Source: Actinomycetota bacterium (GTDB lineage: Bacteria > Actinomycetota > Thermoleophilia > Solirubrobacterales > 70-9). From it: DNA of 32,146 nt. Position 1 is the stretch's first letter. Every line of letters starts with the position of its first letter. The position numbers and the translations under genes were made by a program. Positions 25,986-32,146 of the stretch are shown here, in pieces. Below the pieces are notes generated by a model, which was not told where the DNA came from, did no database searches, and was given only the letters and a program-made list of their open reading frames with translations. Where the stretch lies: the NCBI GenBank assembly GCA_030917845.1, contig JAUPTY010000007.1, positions 1 through 32,146 of the forward strand, read 5' to 3'.

Positions 25986-26974
25986 CAGACCGCCTTCCTT
26001 AGGAGCCAGAGGAAAAGCGGAACCCCGAGCAGGACAAGGAACGGCCCGACCGGCAGTTCCTGCGGGGCGGCGATGGTCCGGGCCAGGGTGTCACCCGCGG
26101 TGAGCAGCGCCGCTCCGGCCAGGGCCGAGACCGGCATGACGAAGACATGGCTCTTGGTGCCACCGAGCAGGCGAACCAGATGGGGGATCACCAGTCCGAG
26201 GAAAGCGAGCAGGCCGGCGATCGCGGCGGCCGCCGAAGCGAGGATCGCGGCGGCCAGTGCGGCAACCAGTCGGATCAACCGGGGCCGGGAACCGAGTGAA
26301 GCGGCAACGTCATCGCCCAGCATCAACTTGTCGAGCGGGCGGATCATGAAGGCAGCCAGCACGAAACCGACCGCGAAGTAGGGCCAGATCGTCTCCATGT
26401 TCTCCCAGCCGGTGGAGGTCAGACCGCCGACCAGAAAGAAGACCGCGTTGGGCACCCGGTCCGGGTAGGCGGACATCAGGCCAGCGGTGGCGGCCGAGAA
26501 GAGAGCGGCGATCGCGATGCCGGCAAGGATCACCCGGGTGATGTTGCCGCCGCCCCGACCAGTGAATCCGATCAGGAAGACCATGCCAGCGGCGATCAGT
26601 CCGAAGGCCAGTGCGCTGATCGGCAGCAAGGCAACGCTGGCCGGGTTGAGAATGATGATCAGCATCGCGCCGAAGCCGGCGCCGCCGGTCACTCCGATCA
26701 CGTCGGGTGACGCCAGGGGGTTGTTCAGTGCGCCCTGAAGACAGGCTCCGGCCACGCCGAGTGCCGCACCAACCACGATCGCCTCCACCGTGCGGGGCAG
26801 GCGCAAAACTTCGATGATCTGCTTGCTGGTCTCCGGGACGCTGTCACCGAAGAAGGTGCCGAAGACGTCGCTGAGCGGGATCTCAACCGCGCCGAAGGCC
26901 AGCGAGGCGCAGATCGCGGCTACAAGTGCGACCAGCATTCCTGCGGCTACAGCTACGGGCCTGACGGAAGTCAG
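25985..26974 (-). CDS. hmuU: Heme/iron ABC transporter permease (FecCD family)
   Basis: About 329 aa from a CTG at 26974, or 317 aa from the ATG at 26938. The ATG has AGGA touching it, too close to serve, and it falls inside the first membrane helix. The CTG has GGGGGA 5 bases upstream and adds a basic residue before the helix (TSVRPVAVAAGMLVALV). No other ATG, GTG or TTG lies between the in-frame stop and 26938. FecCD hallmarks: about nine or ten helices, EAIVVGAALGVAGACLQGAL, NPLASPDVIGVTGGAGFGA, and the coupling loop near GLVIPHLVRLLGG. It should form a homodimer with HmuV below and HmuT above. A hairpin lies between hmuT and this gene. Confidence 0.85.
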   Translation of the reverse strand: MTSVRPVAVAAGMLVALVAAICASLAFGAVEIPLSDVFGTFFGDSVPETSKQIIEVLRLPRTVEAIVVGAALGVAGACLQGALNNPLASPDVIGVTGGAGFGAMLIIILNPASVALLPISALAFGLIAAGMVFLIGFTGRGGGNITRVILAGIAIAALFSAATAGLMSAYPDRVPNAVFFLVGGLTSTGWENMETIWPYFAVGFVLAAFMIRPLDKLMLGDDVAASLGSRPRLIRLVAALAAAILASAAAAIAGLLAFLGLVIPHLVRLLGGTKSHVFVMPVSALAGAALLTAGDTLARTIAAPQELPVGPFLVLLGVPLFLWLLRKAV

Positions 26975-26999
26975 AGCGTTCCCCCAGGTTCGAGGTCAG

Positions 27000-27016
27000 G
27001 ACCGGAAGGTCCGGTC
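27000..27016 (-). other. Small hairpin between hmuT and hmuU
   Basis: GACCGG/CCGGTC arms (27000-27005, 27011-27016) with a 5-base loop lie just after the hmuT stop, without a U run. Such structures often protect the upstream message and give more binding protein than permease. Confidence 0.5.
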
Positions 27017-27018
27017 GC

Positions 27019-27921
27019 TCACCAGTTCTTCAGCCAATCCGACCGAATCTTGCCAATTATCTGGCCGACATCCGTACCAGCCTGGAGCAACTCGTTGTCA
27101 GTCGAGACGAACACCTTGCCGTTCTTGACCGCATTGGTGGTCTGCCAGGCCTCGTTATTCATGATGTACTCGGCGACCTCGCTGAGGTCGTCCGCGTTGC
27201 CGTGAGGCACGGCGACAATGACGTCCGGATTCTCGGCGACCACGACTTCGTCAGAAAGACGGGCGAAGCCGCCCGTGTTGCTGGCGCCGCCGGTGACCAG
27301 GTTGCCACCCGCCTTCGTGACCAGCTCACCGCCCCAGGAGTTCCCGAGGAATGCCATCGCGGTGTTGCCGATGCCGAGCACGACAAGTACGCGCGGCCGC
27401 TTCGTGATGTTCCGGGTCGCGATTCTGATGCGATTGCGGATGCTGTTGTTGACCCGGGCTGCGCGTCGACCCTTGCCAATGAATCGGGCGACTTTCTTGA
27501 CGCCCGCGTAGACCTGATTGATGTTCAGCGGATCAGTATTTACGACGGTGATACCCAGACGGCGCATCGCCTGGGAGCCCCGCGCCCATCGGCTGGAGCT
27601 GAAGACCACGTCAGGCCGGAGCTTCGCCATTACTTCGAGATTGGGACCGTTCGGGTGGCTCAGCTTCAGCACCGGCACTCCCCTGAGGGCCGCGGGCTTG
27701 CGTCGCTCGCCACCGATGGTCTGTCCGATCGCGATCGGCTTCACACCGATCTTGACCATTGCAGCCGCAGCGAAGGGGCTGATTGCCACGACGCGCTTCT
27801 GTTTAGCCGCTTCCGCCTGGGGCGAAACTAGGGCCACGAGCATGAACGCGGCCGCAAGGACCATCACCACCCGGGAAATCAGGCTTGTTCGGGGCGTGAG
27901 GCTGGTTGCGGCGTCAGACAT
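27019..27921 (-). CDS. hmuT: Heme/iron ABC transporter substrate-binding protein (no lipobox)
   Basis: 300 aa, the size of FecB/BtuF/HmuT-type class III binding proteins. A Sec signal peptide ends near residue 39 (VSPQAEAAKQKRVV). The two lobes start with KRVVAISPFAAAAMVKIGVK and RPRVLVVLGIGNTAMAFLG, joined by a long helix (about 135-165), as in the family; MAKLRPDVVFSSS and AENPDVIVAVPHGNADD are the usual substrate-side strands. The mature protein contains no cysteine at all, so it cannot be a lipoprotein, unlike HmuT of corynebacteria. ATG at 27921 has AAGGAG 11 bases upstream. It is the first gene of hmuTUV and is divergent from the HugZ-type gene. Confidence 0.82.
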   Translation of the reverse strand: MSDAATSLTPRTSLISRVVMVLAAAFMLVALVSPQAEAAKQKRVVAISPFAAAAMVKIGVKPIAIGQTIGGERRKPAALRGVPVLKLSHPNGPNLEVMAKLRPDVVFSSSRWARGSQAMRRLGITVVNTDPLNINQVYAGVKKVARFIGKGRRAARVNNSIRNRIRIATRNITKRPRVLVVLGIGNTAMAFLGNSWGGELVTKAGGNLVTGGASNTGGFARLSDEVVVAENPDVIVAVPHGNADDLSEVAEYIMNNEAWQTTNAVKNGKVFVSTDNELLQAGTDVGQIIGKIRSDWLKNW

Positions 27922-28087
27922 TGAGGGTTGGGCTCCTTCGAGGGGTAGGCAAGTAACCTTGGAACACGGCGCGGAGGCAAAGGTCGTGGACCTGCCGAAA
28001 TCCCGGCGCTTGAGTAGGAATAGGGTAGCCTAACTCCTCTTTCTCGTCCCTGACTTCTCCCCTAACTGAATCGAAAGCGAGCCAACG
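27922..28087. promoter_or_regulatory. Divergent hmuT / HugZ control region
   Basis: 166 bases between the two starts. The clear element is the IdeR-like box at 28020-28038; a weaker half-site (TAGGCAAGTAACC) lies near 27945-27957, closer to hmuT. An in-frame TGA at 28067-28069 fixes the HugZ start downstream of it. One shared site would let iron control uptake and heme breakdown together. Confidence 0.5.
28020..28038. promoter_or_regulatory. IdeR/DtxR-like box between hmuT and the HugZ gene
   Basis: A site with the core TAGCCTAAC matches the DtxR/IdeR consensus at 13 of 19 positions. It lies 50 bases before the HugZ-type GTG and about 100 bases from the hmuT start. Confidence 0.6.
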
Positions 28088-28936
28088 GTGTCGACCGAGA
28101 CCAAGCAGAATCGTGAACTCAAGGCAGTTGTCGGCGCCCACGATGTGGCCCCCGGCGCCGAGATCCCCGATGTCGCCCCGATCGCTTTCGGTGGAGTCCG
28201 GCGGAGCGCCGCAGAGGAGTCACGGACGATTCTCGCCAACGCCACGCACGGAACTCTCGGTTCGCTGAGCGACGATGGCACCCCCTGGGCCTCGCTTGTC
28301 ACATTCGGTGTGATGGATGACGGCAGCCCGGTCTTCTGCCTCTCCACCCTTGCCGAACATGCGCGCAACCTGGAGAAGAACCGCCAGGCCTCGCTGATGG
28401 TCATCGACCCTTTCCACACCGGCGAAGTCCTGGCCGGTGGCCGGGTCACCCTGGCCGGAAAGGTCAAGCGCTCCGATGAGCACCCCGACGAGGCTTCGGC
28501 CCGAGCCGCCCACCTCGAGGCAGTTCCCTCGGCCGCGATGTACGCGGACTTCAATGACTTTTCCTTCTGGATCCTCGAAGTCGACCGGGTGCGCTGGGTA
28601 GGTGGATACGGTCGCATGGACTCGGCCTCATCCGAGGAATACAGCGCCGCCGAACCGGATCCGGTCCAGCCTCAGGTTCCGGACGCGGTCGCTCACCTGA
28701 ACGCCGACCACCCGGACGCCCTGCTGATCATGGCCAGGGCATTTTCGAAGTACAGCGACGCCACCGAGGCGAAGTGCACCCGAGCCGACCGCTACGGGCT
28801 CGATCTCCAGGTCGAGACCCCGGAAGGCGAGAAGGCGACCCGGGTCAGCTTCACCGACCGGATCGACAAGCCGGGCGGCCTCCGCGCGGCCACGGTTGAC
28901 CTGGCCCGCCGCTCCCGCGAGAAGCTCGACTCCTAG
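28088..28936 (+). CDS. HugZ-type heme-degrading protein (PNPOx-like fold plus DUF2470)
   Basis: 282 aa, GTG start; an in-frame TGA 21 bases upstream rules out an earlier one. A split-barrel flavin-reductase-like (pyridoxamine phosphate oxidase) domain covers about 38-170: TLGSLSDDGTPWASLVTFGV, a FCLSTLAEHARNL strand-helix and the WVGGYGRM end. DUF2470 covers about 190-275, with the signature HLNADHPDALLIMAR, as in HugZ and HutZ. These proteins cleave heme to release iron in the cytoplasm. The position next to the importer and behind an IdeR-like box supports that role here. The ribosome binding site is weak. It ends in a 4-base tail-to-tail overlap with the peroxidase gene (CTAG). Confidence 0.85.
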   Translation: MSTETKQNRELKAVVGAHDVAPGAEIPDVAPIAFGGVRRSAAEESRTILANATHGTLGSLSDDGTPWASLVTFGVMDDGSPVFCLSTLAEHARNLEKNRQASLMVIDPFHTGEVLAGGRVTLAGKVKRSDEHPDEASARAAHLEAVPSAAMYADFNDFSFWILEVDRVRWVGGYGRMDSASSEEYSAAEPDPVQPQVPDAVAHLNADHPDALLIMARAFSKYSDATEAKCTRADRYGLDLQVETPEGEKATRVSFTDRIDKPGGLRAATVDLARRSREKLDS

Positions 28937-29415
28937 AGCTCGGCCTCTATTGCCTCGATCACTTCCGGATCATCCGGGGCAGTCGGGGCGGGGAACTTCT
29001 TGACCAGCCGACCTTCCCGGTCGATCAGGTACTTGGCGAAATTCCACTCCGGCTGTTCGGACTGGGCAGCTAACTCGGCGAAGAGCGGATTGGCCTCGTC
29101 ACCGACCACCGTGGACTTCTCGAACATCGGGAACTCGACCCCGTAATTGATCTGGCAGAACTCGGCGATCTCGTCGGCGCTGCCGGGTTCCTGCTCGAGG
29201 AAGTCGTTTGCCGGAAAGCCGAGGACCGTGAAGCCCTGGTCTTTCTTCTCCGCGTAGAGGGCCTGCAGGGCCTCGAACTGGGGAGTGAGGCCACACTTGC
29301 TGGCGGTGTTGACGACCAGGGTCACGTCACCCAGGTATTCCCCCAGATCCTGTTCGCTGCCAGTCAGCCGGTTCATGGTGCCGGTCAGCACGACCGGGTG
29401 CTCTTCATCGCTCAT
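28933..29415 (-). CDS. Cysteine-type glutathione peroxidase family protein
   Basis: 160 aa, the length of bacterial GPx/BtuE-type thiol peroxidases. The peroxidatic Cys is in NTASKCGLTPQ; the active-site Gln and Trp appear in LEQEPG and WNFAKYLI. The likely resolving Cys is in EFCQINYGVEF, the position used by BtuE, so it should use thioredoxin or a similar thiol rather than glutathione. The usual FPCNQF is FPANDF here. No signal peptide, so cytoplasmic. The ATG at 29415 is preferred to a longer frame (29484) because TACGAT ends 7 bases upstream and there is no Shine-Dalgarno site, a leaderless layout. It is divergent from the HMG-CoA reductase gene. Confidence 0.88.
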   Translation of the reverse strand: MSDEEHPVVLTGTMNRLTGSEQDLGEYLGDVTLVVNTASKCGLTPQFEALQALYAEKKDQGFTVLGFPANDFLEQEPGSADEIAEFCQINYGVEFPMFEKSTVVGDEANPLFAELAAQSEQPEWNFAKYLIDREGRLVKKFPAPTAPDDPEVIEAIEAEL

Positions 29416-29422
29416 GACCGGG

Positions 29423-29428
29423 ATCGTA
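29423..29428 (-). promoter_or_regulatory. -10 hexamer of a likely leaderless peroxidase mRNA
   Basis: TACGAT on the minus strand ends 7 bases before the ATG. No Shine-Dalgarno sequence lies in the gap. Confidence 0.5.
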
Positions 29429-29469
29429 CCCGGCGGATCGCGGAACCGGGTGAAGCCGCCATCCCCGGA

Positions 29470-29475
29470 TAGGCT
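29470..29475 (+). promoter_or_regulatory. -10 hexamer of a likely leaderless HMG-CoA reductase mRNA
   Basis: TAGGCT ends 7 bases before the ATG at 29483. The start codons of this gene and the divergent peroxidase gene are 67 bases apart, so two promoters share the space. Confidence 0.55.
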
Positions 29476-29482
29476 GCCCGGC

Positions 29483-30649
29483 ATGAGTCTGCCCAGGATT
29501 CCCCGCGACCCTGAAAATGACTACAGCCGGGAAGCGGCCGCGGAGCGGCGGGAACTGATCGCCGCCGAAACCGGAGCCGACCTCGAACACATCAGCTCCT
29601 TTTCTTTCGACCCCGAGGTCCTACCGGGCAACATCGAGAACTTCATCGGGGTGGCCCAGGTTCCGATCGGTCTGGCCGGCCCCCTGCTGGTTGACGGCGA
29701 ACATGCCCAGGGCGAGTTCTACGTGCCGATGGCGACCACAGAGGGGACCCTGGTCGCCTCCTACAGTCGCGGCATGAAGATGGTCGCCGAGGCGGGCGGA
29801 GTCAAGACCACGATCGTCGATGACCGCATGCAGCGGGCTCCGGGCTTCCTGTTTGACTCGGCCCGGGAAGCAAGGGACTTCGTGGTCTGGCTCGACGAGC
29901 ACTACGAGGAGATCAAGGCGGTCGCGGAATCGAGCACTTCCACCGGCAAGCTGATCGAGATCGAGCGCTACCACGCGAGCCGCTTCGTTTACACCCGCTT
30001 CGATTACACAACCGGGGACGCGGCCGGCCAGAACATGGTCAGCAAAGCCACCTGGTTCGCCTGCGAATGGATCAAGAAGAACTACCCGCCGCTCAACGAC
30101 TACATGCTGGACGCGCAGCTATCGACCGACAAGAAGCACTCGCACATCAACACGCTGATGACCCGCGGCAAGCGGGTGATCGCCGAAGCCCTGATTCCGG
30201 GCGAACTACTCGAAAAGCACATGCGGGTGACCGCGAGGCAGATCTACCGAAGCCGCCAGATCGCAACCCAGGGCGGAATGCTCTCCGGCACTTCGGCCAA
30301 TACTCCCCACCCGGCCAACGGAATCGCCGCGACCTTCATCGCCACCGGTCAGGACGAGGCCAACGTCGCCGAATCCCAAGCGGCACTTGGCTACGCGGAA
30401 CTCCGGGGTGAGGACTACTACTCGTCAATCACCCTCCCCTCCCTGATCGTCGCGACCCACGGCGGCGGCACCGCACTTCCCACCCAGCAGGAATGTCTGA
30501 AGATCCTGGGCTGCGACGGGCCCGGCAAGGTCCGGAAACTGGCCGAGATCATCGCCGCGACCGTGCTCTGTGGCGACCTCTCCCTGGGCTCGGCAGTGGT
30601 CGCTGACGAGTGGGTCGATGCCCACGACCAACTGGGCCGCAACCGCTGA
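29483..30649 (+). CDS. Hydroxymethylglutaryl-CoA reductase, class I type
   Basis: 388 aa. It reduces HMG-CoA to mevalonate, the committed step of the mevalonate isoprenoid route. Conserved sequence: ENFIGVAQVPIGLAGPL, the catalytic Glu in MATTEGTLVAS, the NAD(P)H motif in the variant form TGDAAGQNMV (usual DAMGMNM), the catalytic Lys in TDKKHSHIN, the catalytic Asp in GQDEANVAES, GGGTALPTQQECLKILG, and the C-terminal His in DAHDQLGRNR. No N-terminal membrane domain, as in prokaryotic enzymes. The ATG at 29483 was chosen; the frame from 29285 reads through the divergent peroxidase gene. No other mevalonate gene is in the window. Next in the same direction is a P450 gene after 160 bases. Confidence 0.9.
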   Translation: MSLPRIPRDPENDYSREAAAERRELIAAETGADLEHISSFSFDPEVLPGNIENFIGVAQVPIGLAGPLLVDGEHAQGEFYVPMATTEGTLVASYSRGMKMVAEAGGVKTTIVDDRMQRAPGFLFDSAREARDFVVWLDEHYEEIKAVAESSTSTGKLIEIERYHASRFVYTRFDYTTGDAAGQNMVSKATWFACEWIKKNYPPLNDYMLDAQLSTDKKHSHINTLMTRGKRVIAEALIPGELLEKHMRVTARQIYRSRQIATQGGMLSGTSANTPHPANGIAATFIATGQDEANVAESQAALGYAELRGEDYYSSITLPSLIVATHGGGTALPTQQECLKILGCDGPGKVRKLAEIIAATVLCGDLSLGSAVVADEWVDAHDQLGRNR

Positions 30650-30666
30650 TCCGGGTCGGGTTCGGT

Positions 30667-30709
30667 GAGGTTGAAGTTACCGTCGCATAGGACGGGTAAC
30701 TTCAATCTC
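30667..30709 (+). terminator. Large hairpin after the HMG-CoA reductase gene
   Basis: Fifteen-base arms (30667-30681, 30695-30709) pair at all positions with one G-U. It starts 18 bases after the HMG-CoA reductase stop. There is no U run, so it is either a structure-only terminator or an mRNA stabiliser. Confidence 0.6.
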
Positions 30710-30775
30710 AGTGAGTCAGCTCGAGGATGCTCAGTGGGCTGACTCGATGAATCTCGGTGGGTCTGCTGAAATCTG
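30707..30775. repeat. Degenerate 23-base repeat, three copies
   Basis: CTCAGTGAG, CTCAGTGGG and CTCGGTGGG start at 30707, 30730 and 30753, exactly 23 bases apart. The first copy matches each of the other two at about 15 of 23 positions. An 8-base inverted repeat GAGTCAGC/GCTGACTC (30713-30720, 30738-30745) overlaps copies one and two. Placed just upstream of the P450 promoter, this looks like an operator array. Confidence 0.5.
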
Positions 30776-30797
30776 ACACGAAGGCCTGTCAGTTGGT

Positions 30798-30803
30798 TAG
30801 GCT
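30798..30803 (+). promoter_or_regulatory. -10 hexamer of a likely leaderless P450 mRNA
   Basis: TAGGCT ends 6 bases before the ATG at 30810. CTGACA (30773-30778) is a possible -35, with a rather long 19-base spacer. GGAG lies only 2 bases before the ATG, too close for a normal Shine-Dalgarno site. Confidence 0.5.
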
Positions 30804-30809
30804 GGAGCA

Positions 30810-32120
30810 ATGAGCGCCACTGCAACAGCGAGACGGCTTCCGCCCATGGTCGAGGAATCGATGATTTCCCAGGTCTGGAAGATCTCGAACGGCAAGAACG
30901 AGATCTTCGACCAGGCCAGGGCCCGTTTCGGGGACAGCTTCGGCCTCAACGTGGCCCGGGGCAACTGGTACTTCTTCGCCGATCCCGAAGACGTGAAAGC
31001 GGTCTTCACCGCTTCACCGACCGCGCTCCACGCCGGCAAGGGCAACGAGATCCTGGCCACCGCGCTCGGTGACTATTCACTCCTCCTGCTCGACGAGGGC
31101 GAGCACATGCGGCAGCGGAAGCTGCTCCTCCCCTCCTTCCACGGTGAGAAACTCGCGAAGCAGACCGCCGCAATGGAACGGATCTCCGAAGAGATCGTGA
31201 GCCGGCTGCCCAAGGGCGAGAGTTTCCATGTCCGCGACATGAGCCAGGACATCGCCCTCGAGGTGATTCTGGAAGTCGTGCTCGGAACCGCAGCCACCGG
31301 TGAGGAGCACGACCGGCTGGGCGAAGCGACCCGCAAGCTGCTCGACTGGATCGCCAGCGGCCTGCGGCTGGTTGCTTCCTCCGTGATCGGACCGCGTAGC
31401 CGGCCGATCAAGCGGATGTACAAGCCGGCGCTCGCACCCCTGGATACCGGCCTTTACCGGCTGATCGCCGAACGGCGGAACGCCGACGACCTCGAGGACC
31501 GCGACGACATCCTCTCGATGCTCCTGCTGGCAAGTGACGAGGACGGCCGCCCGATGACCGACGTCGAGATCCGCGACGAGCTGGTCACCCTGATCGTGGC
31601 CGGGCACGAGACGACCGCGACCGCCCTGGCCTGGGCATTCGAGCGACTGACCCGGGTCGAAAGCGGGACCGAAAGGCTGCATGAGGAATCACTGACCGAG
31701 GAGACCACCTACTCCCGCTACGTAGCCCAGGAATCGCTGCGGTTGAGGCCGGTGCTCGACTTCGTTCTGCGCCGGGTCATGGAGCCGATCGAGATCGGCG
31801 GCTACCAGTTCGAACCCGATGACTTTCTCTGTCCGAGCATCTACCTGGTCCACCGCCGGGAGGACATCTATCCCGACCCGCTCAGGTTCAATCCCGACCG
31901 CTGGGCCGACCAGAAGCCCGGCACCTACACCTGGTTCCCCTTCGGTGGCGGTGTCCGCCGCTGCATCGGAATGCAGTTTGCGATGGCCGAGATGGAAATA
32001 GTGATGCGGGCGGTCGCCCGGGCCGGGATTCTGCTTCCCGTGGGCCCGGACGAGCCGACCGTATCGCGGTTCATCACCTCCTCCCCGAAACGGGGAGGCC
32101 AGGTGCGCTTCGCCTTCTAG
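30810..32120 (+). CDS. Cytochrome P450
   Basis: 436 aa, complete, no signal peptide. Heme-binding loop FPFGGGVRRCIGMQF with the cysteine ligand; I-helix oxygen-activation motif AGHETTATALAW; K-helix ESLRLRP (ExxR); the C-helix W/R type segment DEGEHMRQRKLLLPSFHGEKL. The overall pattern resembles mycobacterial CYP135/CYP138 and cyanobacterial CYP110 proteins, which are soluble class I enzymes needing a ferredoxin and reductase; none is encoded here. The substrate is unknown. The gene lies behind the HMG-CoA reductase gene, which hints at an isoprenoid substrate, but each gene seems to have its own promoter. The 23-base repeat array upstream suggests specific control. About 25 bases remain after the stop before the window ends. 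Confidence 0.92.
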   Translation: MSATATARRLPPMVEESMISQVWKISNGKNEIFDQARARFGDSFGLNVARGNWYFFADPEDVKAVFTASPTALHAGKGNEILATALGDYSLLLLDEGEHMRQRKLLLPSFHGEKLAKQTAAMERISEEIVSRLPKGESFHVRDMSQDIALEVILEVVLGTAATGEEHDRLGEATRKLLDWIASGLRLVASSVIGPRSRPIKRMYKPALAPLDTGLYRLIAERRNADDLEDRDDILSMLLLASDEDGRPMTDVEIRDELVTLIVAGHETTATALAWAFERLTRVESGTERLHEESLTEETTYSRYVAQESLRLRPVLDFVLRRVMEPIEIGGYQFEPDDFLCPSIYLVHRREDIYPDPLRFNPDRWADQKPGTYTWFPFGGGVRRCIGMQFAMAEMEIVMRAVARAGILLPVGPDEPTVSRFITSSPKRGGQVRFAF

Positions 32121-32146
32121 CTTCTACTTGCCCGGCTGCGGGACTA

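Noticed and set aside
29285-29482. N-terminal extension of HMG-CoA reductase
   Set aside because: The added residues are antisense to the peroxidase gene, have a Ser/Arg/Pro-rich shadow composition, and the -10 hexamer supports the start at 29483.
1-32146. tRNA or rRNA genes, insertion sequences, phage genes
   Set aside because: Looked for by eye in the intergenic gaps and frames; none had the conserved loops, transposase motifs or phage proteins. A tRNAscan or Infernal run would settle the RNA question.

Overview
The window looks like a chromosomal piece of a high-GC, Sec-secreting actinobacterium. The closest fit I can suggest is the Thermoleophilia/Solirubrobacterales side of the phylum: a six-gene actinobacterial-type mce array, long Gly/Lys-rich secreted beta proteins, HtaA heme-binding domains, IdeR/DtxR-like boxes and a type III glutamine synthetase. 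The lineage is inferred from gene content and was not tested. I see no rRNA, tRNA, CRISPR array, insertion sequence or phage gene.

Layout. 1-143: start of a truncated secreted protein. 169-1328: secreted protein with a C-terminal CARDB/DUF11-like domain and its hairpin. 1556-10373: six overlapping mce genes, all on the minus strand, with no YrbE permease or ATPase beside them. 10459-14067: a secreted alpha/beta-hydrolase and an M23 peptidase, same strand, directly upstream and possibly co-transcribed. 14320-16464: type III glutamine synthetase. 16624-18094: a 2TM protein and an AbiEi-like/DUF559 protein; two related large palindromes lie just outside the latter. 18284-21332: an L,D-transpeptidase lipoprotein divergent from a class III alcohol/formaldehyde dehydrogenase, which is followed by an MBL-fold hydrolase. 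21357-28936: a heme/iron acquisition block. 28933-32120: glutathione peroxidase, HMG-CoA reductase and a cytochrome P450.

The heme block is the most coherent system. HmuT-HmuU-HmuV form an ABC importer. Two secreted HtaA-domain proteins and a PKD-domain protein with a C-terminal membrane anchor form a second minus-strand operon. A HugZ-type heme-degrading protein is divergent from hmuT. IdeR/DtxR-like boxes sit at both control regions. The second HtaA gene and the permease gene seem to start at CTG codons; the HtaA gene's signal peptide is only seen if the CTG is used.

A second theme is translation initiation. Five genes (L,D-transpeptidase, dehydrogenase, peroxidase, HMG-CoA reductase, P450) have a TANNNT -10 hexamer ending 6-7 nt before the start codon and no Shine-Dalgarno sequence, which fits leaderless mRNAs. 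Others (glnN, M23, HtaA, HmuT) have clear purine-rich ribosome binding sites.

Every intergenic stretch in the window is shorter than 300 bases.
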